Shown piece after piece: positions 31,898 to 43,830 of a DNA stretch of 47,000 nt. The stretch is from Amanita rubescens. Its lineage: Eukaryota; Basidiomycota; Agaricomycetes; Agaricales; Amanitaceae. Both the position numbers and the translations under genes were made by a program. The notes beneath the pieces were generated by a model. The model had not been told where the DNA came from. It saw only the letters and a list, made by a program, of their open reading frames with translations, and did no database searches. Within the stretch, counting starts at the first letter, position 1. The number at the start of each line of letters is the position of its first letter. The stretch spans positions 1-47,000 of the forward strand of contig WION01000409.1 in the NCBI GenBank assembly GCA_015039365.1, given 5' to 3'.

Positions 31898-32944
31898 TAG
31901 GAATCCATATAACGATGTATCCAGGTTCATTATCGTGAACCTGAGGGGGATTTAGAGTTTCAACTTGGCGCGGATCGATGCATGCCTCGATGGGCTACCA
32001 CACAGAAGCGCACGTGAAGTAGATATGAACACCGTGAAGCTTGAATTTCCGATCCTGATTGCGGATCGATTAGCCCCCAGCGGAAGGGGGGGGGGGATCG
32101 TCGACCTCCGTCGCAGTCGCGGCGATATCGTGACCCCATATTCTGTTGTTCATCAAAAGGGGAAATTAGTTAAGGGCGTAGTAATTTCGTTTCTTGTGTT
32201 TCCAGGAGAACCCAAGTCGTCAGGACGCAAGATGTCAAGCAAAAAATTAAAAAATTAATAGCAAGTAAATTAAATTGTAGCAACTGACCAATATACCAGA
32301 GCGTAAAGAACTAAATATGAATCGTCGAGTGCCCGGAATGAACGGAACATGCACTGTCAGGAGACAATAGGTACGTTGCGAGTTGACTCGGACGAGGCCA
32401 GGGCAGGATGGGATGCGTGTACCACGTTGTCACGGACTTTCAGGTAATTATTAACCATGAAAGGCTGACGGTCAGGTCGTCCGTTTGCAATGACATGACA
32501 TGATGCCCTGATGATAATGCTATACGCCGTAAAGGCTGTACTTGGAATCTAGACAAAGATAAAGATAGAGATAAACGGAAAGATAGCGATCGTTACCAAT
32601 ATCTGTATATAGCATTGGTTGACGGCACTCAGGTTGGTAGGATTCGAGTTGGCCGTTCAATGCATATGGCCGATGACGCTGGGAGTGGTTTCAAGTTGGC
32701 TTCATCAAGTTGATCATTTGTCGGCGCTGTTCGAGACAAGTAGCATGGTGGCGTCGAGCGCGCGATATGGATTTAGAATCTGTCTTATCAATGGTTAGTG
32801 GGACACGAACCTACCTCGTGCCACCGGATAGCCAAGTTGCCCGATTGGCTTGGCACATTCTCACGCTCGGACATATTCCCACCCTCTAGCACGCGCTGCA
32901 TCACAGAAACACCCCTACGCAAGTGAACAAGACGGTCAGACGAG

Positions 32945-33664
32945 ATGGTGAGTACCGATTTTATCCATTTTGTTGGCTTTGGAGGGGAGTATATGCTTGT
33001 TTGAGAGGGCTGCAATAGGTGTGGGGGTGGAAAAGCCGTTTGAAACGGTGGATGTCGGTCTGTTTGGGTGGATGAGGTTGGATTGGTTTTTCTCGTTCTG
33101 GCGTCTTTCGATATGAATGGGTTACTGACGATCTCTCTTTCATCGTTCCTCTTGCGATTAGACAAAAGGTGCGATTTTTGCTTCAATTGTTCGCGTGTGG
33201 AACTAATGCACGAGTATAGGTACCTCGTCATTCGGGTATGTTTGCGCACGAATCCAGGTTGCACAACAGGAATCTAACGACTGTACAGTAAGCGACACAC
33301 GAAATCGCATACGCTATGCAGGCGTTGCGGAAACAGGGCCTTCCACAGGCAGCACAAAAGTACGTTCGTTTTTGTTTTATTTTATTCGTGAGAGCAAGAG
33401 TCTAATGTCGCATATATAGCATGCGCGCAGTGCGGATACCCCAGTGCCAAGTTGAGATCGTATGAATGGAGTGAAAAGGCGAAGCGTAGAAAGACGACAG
33501 GTACGGGTAGGATGCGGTACCTCAAGCTCGTGCACAGGCGGTTCAAGAATGGTTTCCGGTGGGTGATGTCCCTTTTTTTTCAAAGACGAAAATTGATGAT
33601 GGGCGATTGCAGAGAAAACACGGTAGCAAAGAAGAGGGCCAAGAAGACAACGGCAGAGGCATGA
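32945..33664 (+). CDS. rpl37: Ribosomal protein eL37 (60S)
   Basis: Six exons, 32945-32947, 33162-33168, 33220-33235, 33289-33359, 33420-33558 and 33613-33664, join to 95 aa, the usual eL37 length. The protein begins [20 protein letters not shown] and has the zinc-binding pattern C-x2-C (CRRC) and C-x2-C (CAQC), then [37 protein letters not shown] and a basic tail. eL37 is a core protein of the large ribosomal subunit. Exon 1 coding is only the ATG, followed by a 214-nt intron, and exons 2 and 3 are microexons of 7 and 16 nt. All introns are GT-AG. This is a housekeeping gene and I see no lesion. Confidence 0.95.
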
Positions 33665-33762
33665 GTTCAGGCGTAATTCTCACTGTGTGTTCTATGCAAC
33701 ATAGCTGGACTCGCGCATGATAAAATACATGATAAAGATATGCATATGCTATCGAATGGGGT

Positions 33763-33771
33763 ATCTGATAA
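33763..33771 (+). promoter_or_regulatory. Possible GATA-repressor site ATCTGATAA
   Basis: An exact match to ATCWGATAA, the consensus reported for SREA-type fungal iron GATA factors, lies between rpl37 and the SRE-like gene (845 bp upstream of its ATG). Other GATAA cores nearby are at about 33730 and on the minus strand near 34055. Autoregulation is an inference from one match. Confidence 0.3.
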
Positions 33772-34607
33772 GATTCAGTCAGGGTGGTCACACGGCATCT
33801 GCTGGCGGGTGTTGTGTGAGCCACGTTTCCTGTTCGGCAGCAGGGCTGGTTTTGTTTCAGGTGTCTGCGTAAAAAAATTGGTGAGAGAATGGATTGAAGT
33901 AATGTGAGAAAATCTGTCATGGTTAGTGTGGGGTGGAGTAACCGCGTTTCGTGTTGAAGGTTAATAAAATGGTAATGTTGCGGTGTAGAACAGTTCAAGC
34001 TAATGAGCAAATGAAGAGAGCATATGGGAGGGTTATATACAGCATGTCTTATCAAAATGAAGATATCGAAGCGTTTGTTGGCTCCCATACTAGGGAAAGC
34101 CTGTGGGAATAAGACACGTTGACAGCGTCCCTGTCCGCGCATGATATGATAACGATTACGCAAAAGAGCCGAAGTGTGCGACCGCCAAAGACGGAGAGCG
34201 GGTGACGAGAGTGAAAATTTCGCCGACGCCGCTGGGACGCCGGCGTTTGGGGGGGCGATGCGGAGAGAGAGAGATAGTCCGGAGGATGAGCGGCGATTTC
34301 CCGGTGGGAGTGTGGGGTCATTGGGGATGAAGGGAATGAAAGGCGCGGGCTAAGGGGACGCGGGTGACGAGTGTAGAGGAAATTGGAGGAAATTGGCGGT
34401 ACGAGGAGGTGATATGACACATTGGCGGATTGTGATTGGCTGGTTCACTATCTCACCCAAACAAAAAACCGGTCACTGCCTCATCATCCCAACTCTGTCC
34501 TCTCCGACTCCGCTTCCAACGCGTTCGCTAGATAATCTTCTTTCTATCTTCTATATCTACCCTCAAGCTGACTAATACTTCCTCGCTCCCCTTCATCATC
34601 ATCAAAA
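33772..34607. other. Upstream region of the GATA factor gene
   Basis: No gene recognised on either strand. The last 150 bases are C/T-rich, as expected for a strong fungal promoter and leader; the ATG at 34608 follows 'catcatcatcaaaa'. Confidence 0.4.
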
Positions 34608-37469
34608 ATGTCCCCAGTCGTTGTAGACCAGTCCCCCATAATGCCCGTTCATAGTCCAATCGCTCGTCTTCAGCAGTCTTTCAAGACTGCAGATGACACC
34701 CCCTCGTCTATCCTCGAGATGCGTTCAGGTTCGTCGCTTTTCTCGTCCTTGTCTAATCTTTGCGCCCACACTCATATCTTTTATCTTTTTTATCTTTCTC
34801 CGCCTCAGAAGTCCACGTCGATGGCACTGCGGCTTCACTCGCCTCTCCTCGGCCCACAGAGTGTAACAATTGCCACACCACGTCTACCCCCCTCTGGAGG
34901 AGAGACTCAGAAGGCAACACAATTTGCAACGCCTGCGGTGAGTCTCTTTTCCGTTTCATCCTTATCTCTCCTTCCATGGCTCGGCTCAGTCTCAATCTGG
35001 GGCTGGCACGATCACTGTGGCTGCGATACACGTGTCCGTCCACGGCCGCACGCCATACTCCCTCGACATCTGATCCACATGCATATCGCGTGGGTGCGCT
35101 AATCAACACGCAACACGCTTGTGCCGTCCGATTGGCTCTGTTCCGACGCGCTTCATCCTGCTGTGCACAGCCTCCGTGCTGTATCGGGGCCTTCCATCGC
35201 ATCAGCTTGCTGCACGCTCGTGCAAGCCGCTTTGCCACACGGAGTATCCCTCTTCACTTGTTCTGCTTCTTTCTTAATCCCAATCTCCATCACCTTCCTC
35301 ATCTCTCCTCATCTCCTCTTATCCCGTGTGCTGGTCACCCAAAAAAAACTCAACGCTGACGATTTCCTTTTTCTGCCCTACCTGTTACGTATCCCGTCTT
35401 CCGCTTCAGGCCTTTATCAAAAATCGCGAAACATGCCTCGCCCGCCCTCATTAGGCCGTACGCCACCACCGGTTCATGTCGCCTCCTCAAATTCCGCGGC
35501 CGCCAACACCACCACCACTACAAACCTTTCACCATTTGCGGCTCCATCCGTCACCGGCGTTAAAGACAAGAACACCGCCGCCGCCACATCAAAGAATGTC
35601 ACAATAAAGGCCCCGCCCACCGTTCCTGCCAACGAAAGCGGCGGAACGTGTCCTGGCGATGGGCGATGCGATGGTACGGGCGGCACATCTGCCTGTTCTG
35701 GTTGTCCAACCTACAATAATGCTTTGGCAGCTGCAAGATTAGACATGGAGGGTTCCACTTCTGCACCTGGTGGACCCGCGGCGGCTGGCTCGCCTAGTCA
35801 CGCCCAACAAATCATCGACCATTCGTCCCCGAACCCCGCAAACGAGAGCGATGCCAGCGCCTCCGGCGCAGTTGCAAGCGGTAGCACAGCTGTGGGTGTC
35901 GTCGCAGGAGGAGGTGTCAATGTTAGTGGTACGAGCGGAGGAGGGAGAAAAGTGCGTGCGGCCGTTGGCGCGCTCAGCTGTGCCAACTGCGGGACGAGCA
36001 CGACGCCGTTGTGGAGGAGGGACGATGTTGGGAACAACATTTGCAACGCGTGCGGGTTGTATTTCAAGCTGCACGGTACGCACCGGCCTAATTCGATGAA
36101 GAAGACGGTGATCAAGCGACGGAAACGCGTGCCGGCTGCTGCTTCCGGGAGTGCGAGTGCGAATACGAGCCCTGGCAGTTCGAGGATGACCGATCAGGCT
36201 GCGGCAGAGGCGCTCGTGTCTGTTGGGAGGATGGCGAGCGCTGCTGGTGCGGGTGCGAGTGGCGCTAGCGGGGTGGATGAGAGTGAGGGAGAGGGAGAGG
36301 GTGCGCAACAACCGAGGAGGAAAAGGGCACGAAGGGCCGCTGCGAGGACTGCCGCTGCCCGCGTGGGCGCTGCCGACAAGGACGACGATGATATGTTCAT
36401 GGAAGGTGTCGAGTCGTCCGATGGTGGCATTTCGTCCCATATATCGCATGCGTCTGGGAGGGAGTTGAGGAGCCGCCGTGGCGCGCAGAATACGAACCCG
36501 AATGCTTGGGTTGAGGTTGGGAGGAGTGTTTCACCCCAAAGGGCGGGGACGCCCCGCGGACAGGAGTTCTTTGCCCATCTACAGCGCGCAGCTGGCGCGT
36601 TGGCTGCTGGTGTTGCCGGGTTGGGACCCGGTGGTGCGAATCCGTTTGGAGGACATGGACACGGTGGATCGCCGCATTTAGGACCTCACGGATACGCTGG
36701 GCATGGTGGGCACCCTGCCGAGTTTGCGCTTCCGCCGTTGGCAGCGTTGAACGGCGCCTCGGCAGCTGCCTTTGCGCCATTTTTGGGTGCGATTCCTGGA
36801 GGAGCTGCTGCCGGTGTAGGTGTGCAAGGGAGTTATGTGCGGTCGGGATCGAATGCGCCCAGTCGGACGCATTCACCGTTGGGGCATGGTGCTACTGGGG
36901 GAGCGGGTACGCCTGGTCCTGGTGCAGGATATGTTTTGCCCCAGCCGCCGCAGGGTGTTGTTGGTGTAGGGTTCTACCCTGGTGCACCTGGTCATACTCC
37001 GGATCAAACTGGGCTGATTATGGGAGGGTTACCTCTCCATATGAGTCTCGGAGGTGGACTAGGACTCGGGGCGTTGATCGAGCTCGAGCGGCATTATGTC
37101 GAGCTTGAGGAACATAAGAGGCGGTATGAGGAGATGGTGGAGAAGACAGAGAGGTTGATGGGTGGTGTACGGAGGGTGTTGGATGAGGTTAGAGGTGCAG
37201 CCGTGGCGACTGGGGCTGCCCAAGGTGGCCAAGAGGGAGAGCAGCAGCAGCAAGGGCAACAGGGACAGGCGCAGCAAGCTCAGGGACAGGGTCAGCAACA
37301 GCAACAGCAAGGCCAGGGAGCTGGACAGCCGCAACAGAGTCCTCAGATGCCCGAGTCGGTGCCGCTTCCGCGGACCGCTGACAAGGATCGTGCAAAGGAC
37401 GGAAGCGCCGGTGCGAGTACGGGCGCGGGAGGCGTATGGCCCCTTGCTAATCCTTCTGCGCGCGATTGA
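34608..37469 (+). CDS. Two-finger GATA repressor of iron uptake (SRE/SreA/Urbs1/Fep1/Cir1 type)
   Basis: Three exons, 34608-34728, 34809-34937 and 35410-37469, give 769 aa. GATA finger 1 ([25 protein letters not shown] then [11 protein letters not shown]) is at about residues 57-90. A Cys-rich linker [20 protein letters not shown] with a following C is the hallmark of the siderophore/iron GATA repressors, and finger 2 ([36 protein letters not shown]) is followed by a basic KRRKR patch. Near the C-terminus a coiled coil ([20 protein letters not shown]) is followed by a Gln-rich stretch, also typical of the family. Family members bind HGATAR sites and repress siderophore and iron-uptake genes when iron is plentiful; the nucleus is the expected location. 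The 472-nt second intron splits the first finger after ICNACG. In-frame joins at both introns make the model firm. Confidence 0.93.
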
Positions 37470-39742
37470 GGTCAGTCAATCCTCCATCTCCCGCCGTCGC
37501 GGTCTTTTTTTCCTTTAAATTTTCTTTTCTTGATCAAGATTCCTTTTTAATTCTTGTAATATTTCTTGGTGTATCCTGCTTGAACTTCTTGACTACGTTA
37601 CATTGGTCTTGTGTTGCGTCTCCTTTCCTGTTTTTACTTCTTTCTCGCCGATCTCGAGCCTCCCCTCCATATTACCCGAACACCTACAGCGTGTTTAATA
37701 TCTGCTCCGCATTGGATGTTCTGTATATATTAGATTCTTTTTACTGTCTCATGTTTTGTCTTGCGCGCGTCTCGTTGGCTTTGGCTTTGGTATTGCCTAC
37801 TTAATATCGCTTCCTTTGGTGCTCGCTTTAGTACGTACGAGTGCAGGGACGCATCCGAAAAACCCATATATAAATACATACGGTATTCTCGTCTATGCTA
37901 TGTTACTCTATCCTATCTCGTATTCTATCCCTATTTTCCTCCCTTGCTTGCGTTTCTGCCTGCCTGCTTGTTTGTTGGCTAGTTTGCCACGTTGCTTGTT
38001 GTGGGGATATACCTTGGCCAGCATCCATGCCTTACTTTGTATGATCATTTTAGTTGTACATGTTCATTCGCTTCTCGACCTTGATCGCCTTCTTTTCTAA
38101 TTTTTCTCCCAACTTAATCAAACACAAAAAAAATAGATGGGTGTAATCGTATGTACGTACGTACATTACATGATTTGGGACATATAGCTATTATAGACAT
38201 GTTTTGTGTTTATGAGAGTGGGTGTGTGTATTTTGAAATTATGTGTTTGGAATAGCCCTTCCGGTTAGCCCGTTTGGTTCGTGGGTATTAGGCTAGAAGA
38301 AAAGCATGGAAAGCAGTTCGTGTGAGGGTATAGGATATACTTAGGTAGAGTTTAGGCTTCAATTCGCTGCTCGGTGAAACCCAGAGAAGACGGGATTCTT
38401 ACGTAGAGACGGGCTTTCCGGCTGATAAGATGAATGGGAATCAGTTCAATTCCATTCAAAAATCTAACCGGGGATAAACGTACTGCCGAGTGAATACGTG
38501 AAAAATCAAATGAAATGTTAAATTATGTGTGAGAGTATGTTGGAGGGGTTGGAGAGGTGGAAATCAACGTAGCGATTAAGTTATCAGCGCGATTCATCGC
38601 TATCATATAGGACTTGCGGTATCTCTGCATATCAAGGTCAGGGATCGCCTCGCGGAGCCAAACTCCAAAGCGATCAGATAGTCTTCTAGATGGGAACGGC
38701 TCTGGACGGCGACATGTCCGATAATAAACTCTTAATCGGATCGAGCAAGGTACAACCGAAATAGATTTGAGGAGGTGGCTGTAACGTAAACCGCAACTTG
38801 ATGAGCGATGTGGCTGAAAGGAATACTTCACGGAGTTTTGGTAATGTCGGATTTTGCGTGTTCTTTGAATGAAATGTCGTTATCGGGGTGGATCCAGACG
38901 GCGATATATACGCTCACACCGCAGCGAAACTGACATGGAGCCCGCCATTACGCGCTTGCAAGGTGATTAGCGTGAGATTGTGCAACGCGAAATTCGAGGA
39001 TCGCCTCGTTCAGTGAGTTGCGTTCAAGAGGAAGGAATGGGTTGATTGCAAATCCCTGCCCACTGCATAATGATGATGCGACTTGCGACGCGTTTCAAGT
39101 TGAAGCGAAGATCGATAAATTACAGGGTGCTTGAGTTGTTCGGCCCACGTGAGAGTAGCATTACTAGTCTGCGTCCGTAGCTTGGAGATGGGGGATGAGT
39201 GCAACAGAGAGGGGATGTCGAAGACTGAGCGGAATATACGAACATACGAATAGCCAGTTGCAACAAGGTTTGCAACGAGGCTGAGGGTCAATGTGGCCAA
39301 GTGACGCAACTGAATAGCTGCGCTCCTTTACGCAGCGTCCGCATGCCAACAAAGAGCGGATTTGAACCTGATGAGGCGGCGTTCGCGTGCTAACCTCTTT
39401 CGGAGCTCTCTTTGAACATCAGTCTCGACGACTCCCGCCCCTCGCTCCTTGCTAGTACTTGTTCCTGACGACAATCAAAGGGTCCTTAGATCCTGAGTGG
39501 TGGTAGAGATCTGGGGGCGTTGAATAGCGGGACTCTCGCGTAGCGAAAGACAAAGTAAGCGCCCAGTTTGGCAGACGAATTCCATCCTGGCCAGATTCGA
39601 CATGGATCTGGCAAGTGGCCAGGGGCTCGGCCAAGATCTGCATCTAACTCAAATTCGGGGACAAGCAAAAAAAATAAAATTGAAGACAAGGAGTTTCAGT
39701 CCAATGCAATTGTAAGGCGGGGAACGACCATGGAACTTTTTG
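37470..39742. other. 3' flank of the GATA gene and intergenic DNA
   Basis: 37470-38100 is T/C-rich and probably includes the 3' untranslated region. A palindromic run 'gtatgtacgtacgtac' is at about 38150. The remainder (38150-39742) holds only short unsupported frames. Confidence 0.45.
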
Positions 39743-40515
39743 TCAAGTAACAAAGAGCGTCAATCCGTCAATCTGTCGACATTTTGCTGATTGCTTTTCT
39801 TCAGTTAATAAAGGTTCTTCTAGTGTGTCTGCAGTTGCGACGGCGACATAATCCATTTCGCCGTCTTGAGTGCTGGAAAAACAAATCCCATATCTGCTGA
39901 GTGAATCTTGGAAAATTGGCATGACATCCGACGAAAAAGGATCTAACCCCATCACTTCCGTAAATGTTAAATGAGGTGGCAGATAGATTGGAGAAATCAT
40001 TACGCAGATGCTCTTCTTCCGTAGTACAGAAGTAAATATATACCCTTTGACGAGGTGTGAGATCGTTTCGGCATCATTACGCAGTGGTTTAAGGAAGCGA
40101 ATTGTGCTCTCTGAGTGTTCGTTGCTCGTTCGTACAGTATCTGGCGGCAGCAGCAACTTCGTCCACAAAAGGCTTCGACAAACGAGAATCCATATCGGTG
40201 CAAAAATCCTTAGGGACAGCCCTGACCAAGTTGATGGCGCAAGATAAGTGAGATCTAATACCTTCCCATTGTGGCAGGGGCGGAGTGATTGACAGGTACA
40301 ATAATGTAACGACGCCGTACCTCCGACAACATGAGACGCGTTGACATATCTTGTACGGCCGACTGCTCTTGTTCCTGGCTAGCTAGAGCATCGGCAGACG
40401 AATGTGAAATATTGGTGATTTTTCTGGCCAAGAAGAGGGAAGCCAGGCTCGTCCTGACATATTTACGCTCAGAAATACCAAGTAGGAATAAGACCAATTC
40501 AATGGAATAAAGCAT
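39743..40515 (-). CDS. Hypothetical protein, two exons
   Basis: From ATG 40515 the first exon gives MLYSIELVLFLLGISERKY and continues to ..RLMLSE, followed by donor gtacgg and acceptor gggaag. It then continues in phase with VLDLTYLAPSTWSG and reaches ..TVRTSNEHSESTIRFLKPLR.. and ..DPFSSDVMPIFQDSLSRYGI.. to the stop at 39743. A further intron may lie near 40030. I do not recognise a family; the first 20 residues are hydrophobic and could be a signal or anchor. Support is the long open frame with an in-phase intron. Confidence 0.45.
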
Positions 40516-40539
40516 TACGGCACTGTTCCATGAACAGTA

Positions 40540-41250
40540 ATGAATTCATCTTCAAACCCCAATTTGGAAATTACAAGACGACATCCAGATCTTGCCAGAT
40601 CCCGTGCACATTCACTGGATCTGACCAACGCTAAGCGGATGTATTTTTATGATCGAGGTGACGAGTTCCACACTAAAATAAAAACAATTCAATCCAGTTG
40701 TGTCCTAGAACATCAATGGCTTGAACCGTTTTGGAAGTGTACTTGGACAATCCACAAACTCGGCTTTTTAGAAGTGGCGAGGATTACCGTAGATACAATT
40801 CAAATAGAAAAACAGTGACGAAAAGATGAAGGAACGCTAGGGTGGATGATATATGTTTCGGACGTACCTGGGAGGATGTCGACACATGCGGCGACAAATC
40901 CAAAAGGAAAGTTTGACAACCGTACAATGTCCGATTCTCAGTCTCTATTGCTCGTATGTCTGGGAAGCGGTAGTGCTATACGAATATGACGGAACAGATG
41001 CATTGTTTCCTGTAGATGTAGTTGTGGTCATCCGAAATGATGCTCGGGAGACACCGGACGATACCGCGCCACTTATTTTCAACCAAACACTGTTTGCTTT
41101 CAACAACTTCAACGGCGGTAAGCTCTTTCTGATATAAGTTAGCACCGGACAGCTGACTTCCCAAAGGCCGTAACATGGGAGATCAATGTTATCCATCTGC
41201 GGCTACTATTACCTTATGACCCCAAAGGTAACGAAAGGTAACGTCCATAT
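40540..41250 (+). CDS. Hypothetical gene, exon structure unclear
   Basis: A frame from ATG 40540 (MNSSSNPNLEITRRHPDLAR) runs to 40818. Further right a coding-like stretch, ..VWEAVVLYEYDGTDALFPVD, then ..APLIFNQTLFAFNNFNG, ends at donor gtaagc and continues after acceptor ggacag as ADFPKAVTWEINVIHLRLLL. I could not connect the parts across about 40800-40950 without a stop, so the gene may be broken or have an unusual intron. It starts 24 bp from the divergent gene at 40515. No family recognised. Confidence 0.3.
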
Positions 41251-41376
41251 TTGTCCTAGCGAACAATTCTCACCCTCGATATCCCACCCACCTCTGCCTG
41301 AAGATAAATACCGATGGGGGATCATAGCCGCTTCAGGCCCTCTTCATAGCTCTGAGACTGAGTCGAAGCTTACACC

Positions 41377-42933
41377 ATGGCGGCACAATTCGACCCATCC
41401 CGGTTCATACTTCTGTAAGCCTCGTGTTCTTCTTTTCATTGATCGCACAGCTGACTTCTTCTTTCAAGCACTGGTCCCATCGTGAGTCATACCCACCAGC
41501 GCTCCCTCCAATGAAAGTCTAAAGCGATTACAGTTCCTTTCATCTGTTTTCAACTGGTGTCTATTCGGTATTCTACTTACGCAAATTTGTAAGTGGACAT
41601 TGTCAATCAAACATTATCGTCGTTTATCACTCCCTCCTAGATATATTCACGATCTCGTTTCCAAAAGAGCGGTGGACATTGAAGGCACTCGGTAGGTTTC
41701 GCTTTGTTCGTGTCATGCATGGCCATACTGAAACCAATCCAATAGTCTTTACCCTCTGTGCGATAGATACCGTCCAGACGATTTTTGTCACTCACTACGG
41801 CTGGCATGTATTGGTTGTTGGATGGGGAAATCCGGAGGTTCTTGCGGGCTTTACTTGGTCCACCTGCACGATACCAATAGTGGACGGAGTTGGTGCGTTC
41901 TCACCCCCTTATCCATCAGAATTCCCTGACGGGCTTATTCGGATTAGTGTCCATGATTGCGCAAACATTCTTCGCCTGGTAATTAACGCCGGATTCTAGA
42001 CCGTGATCCGATTTACTTATTAAAACACAGGAGAATTTGGATGTTCAGGAAGTATTTCAAGCCTGCTCTCTATATCTCCATCATTGTGCTGCTGGTTGGT
42101 TATCTTGACGTATCTTGAAGGTAGTTTGACTGATTTGTTTCAGGTTGCAGCGATGCAGGGGTTGAGCGCTATTGTCAACGGCATTCGTGTGAGTTTCATT
42201 TATTATAATGGAGTTTTGTGCCTTATGCGCCCGATTAGTATTTCTTCGTCACAGACATCTCTGAAATTGCCAAATTCAACTCGGGTGTCACCGTATGGTT
42301 GGCTGGTAGCTTCGTCTGCGATCTTATCATCGCCGTTGCGATGATCCTCATCGTACGTTCAAGTCTGCTTGGTTGCAATTCAGTCTCTCATCGACGCGCT
42401 CTTCTTAGTTGCTCCGAGTCCGCACAAAGTCATTCTCGGAAAACACTCTATCGCTCTGCACATCGCTCATTGTACACGTGGTTGAGACCGGCACAGTGAC
42501 TGTGCTTACTGCTTGCCTGGAACTCATCCTTTTCCTAACCATGCCGAACAACCTCCTTCATTTGATACCGTGAGTGAACGTTTTGCTACGTTGTTCCTTC
42601 AAGATGAACTTATTTCTTCTTATTAGTGGTGTTATCCTGAGCAAAGTGTAAATGCCAAAGTTTTCAAATCGTCCGACTTGCGCTAATCATTTTCTCTCCA
42701 GTTACTCCAATGCTGTTCTTGCGAATCTCAATGGACGCCTGCGCCACAATAGATGGGGCGATGCAGGTGTGACACACACCAATGTCAGCCACACTGGCAG
42801 GACTGTGGACATCAGCCGTCTCAGAAATCAGCAGGACTACGAGACAGAGACAGCATTCAACAAGTCAACGATTGTCGGTATTAGCCTGCCAGAGACGGAC
42901 TATCAAAAACGTAGCCCAGATAGCCCAGTATGA
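41377..42933 (+). CDS. DUF6534-type seven-helix membrane protein, gene 2
   Basis: Twelve exons join from ATG 41377 (MAAQFDPSRFILLTGPI) to the stop at 42931-42933. Landmarks: FLSSVFNWCLFGILLTQI; YIFTISFPKERWTLKAL; TLCAIDTVQTIFVTHYGWH; VLVVGWG; VSMIAQTFFAWRIW; VAAMQGLSAIVNGI; SGVTVWLAGSFVCDLIIAVA; SLIVHVVETGTVTVLTACLE; GVILSKV; YSNAVLANLNGRLRHNRWGD; and a soluble tail of about 50 residues. It is paralogous to the gene at 26683-28269 across the whole length, with matching intron positions except one. At the exon after ..VNGI the in-frame join uses donor gtgtga rather than the stronger gtgagt 2 nt downstream. Function of the family is unknown; membrane location inferred. Confidence 0.82.
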
Positions 42934-43365
42934 TGATCAGAGGTCTTATGACTTAACATGACAATCCTGTACCATATTTCGGCCTTCATTGTTCGTACAT
43001 ATTCGCGCACTACTGCACTGTAAACTCGAGTCCCTAATATGTCCGCTAATACCATGATGCTTGTCATCGCTCTTGATACCGAAAACAATGATGTATTGAA
43101 TAAGATGGTTGACTGACGTCACATCCGCTTCCCTCTTAACTTGTACAACCGAAGGCCCGTTAATAGCATTTATGTCCAGCACGACCAATCCACCAGTTCC
43201 TACACCCATCAAAACGAGGGGCACGCAGCCCACCACGCTTATCGAAACACAAGAGGAGGAAATCTATCAGGCGGGTATTCAACTTCCGAGATTTGACAAT
43301 CGTTTGTCTGAATCAGGCAGATCGCGGATAACACACAGGCTGCCTCTGTTGAAGATCTATACGCC

Positions 43366-43782
43366 ATGGCAACGCCCCGGAAAAAGCGTCCTCCAGTGTA
43401 CAGAATACCAACTAGTAACACTCCAAAGCGTTTCATTGCTCCGCAGGCACATAGGACAACGCCGGACAACTCGCCCTTGTTCGAACCTGAGGTCACTTTG
43501 CCATCTCTCCCTTCCATCTCTCGGCTATGTAGCGGGTCACAAGAGAGTCTTTTGGACGTTTCGATTGGGAGTCTCTCATCAACGCCGACAAAGGTTCGGA
43601 TGCCTGCAGCCGAGAGCATGACTATTGAGGAAATATTACAACGAGGCACGTTGGACAATGCATGTCTTTTGGGTAAAGTCTTTTGCACGAATATGGGTGT
43701 TATTTCTCATGATACAATAGACCTTGATTTGAAGGCCAGTGCAAGTGCAGGCTGTGCAGCCGATGACCTACATTGGGAATAA
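43366..43782 (+). CDS. Hypothetical 138-aa protein
   Basis: Single frame from ATG 43366 in a good context (acgccATGGCAAC). The N-terminus is basic and Pro-rich (MATPRKKRPPVYRIPTSN); a Ser-rich middle is followed by MTIEEILQRGTLDNACLLGK and an acidic end. It could be a small nuclear or disordered protein. A long frame overlaps on the minus strand; I prefer the plus strand for its start context and composition. No family recognised. Confidence 0.4.
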   Translation: MATPRKKRPPVYRIPTSNTPKRFIAPQAHRTTPDNSPLFEPEVTLPSLPSISRLCSGSQESLLDVSIGSLSSTPTKVRMPAAESMTIEEILQRGTLDNACLLGKVFCTNMGVISHDTIDLDLKASASAGCAADDLHWE

Positions 43783-43830
43783 TACGGATATTGTGCATAC
43801 ATATTTGTCGCAGTAGACATTAGTTTGTAC

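Larger units (their letters stand above)
29420..32944. other. Long intergenic region without a supported gene
   Basis: No domain-bearing frame found in 3.5 kb. A minus-strand stretch at about 31330-31480 reads ..GTNSLECYVDPEDPGQGSSD and then ..SCSATFVCASSSS, which could be the end of a small secreted protein, but no signal peptide or splice chain could be attached. Simple repeats lie near 31770-31800 and 31870-31900. A GATA-rich patch is at 32550-32600. Confidence 0.45.

Noticed and set aside
33543..34420. Long minus-strand open frames (up to 206 aa) opposite rpl37 and the GATA promoter
   Set aside because: They overlap the proven rpl37 exons or have no domain and no splice support; composition is that of antisense shadow frames.
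35739..36876. Long minus-strand frames (up to 236 aa) opposite the GATA factor
   Set aside because: The plus strand encodes a clear two-finger GATA protein; the GC-rich DNA gives long antisense frames by chance.
37756..38100. Hydrophobic 114-aa plus frame after the GATA gene, resembling a membrane protein
   Set aside because: It results from T/C-rich 3' untranslated sequence; no start context, paralogue or domain.
38150..38166. Palindromic gtacgtac run as a regulatory operator
   Set aside because: A short simple repeat with no partner gene or known factor; likely chance.
43239..43688. 149-aa minus-strand frame opposite the hypothetical 138-aa gene
   Set aside because: Less convincing start and composition than the plus frame; kept only as an alternative.
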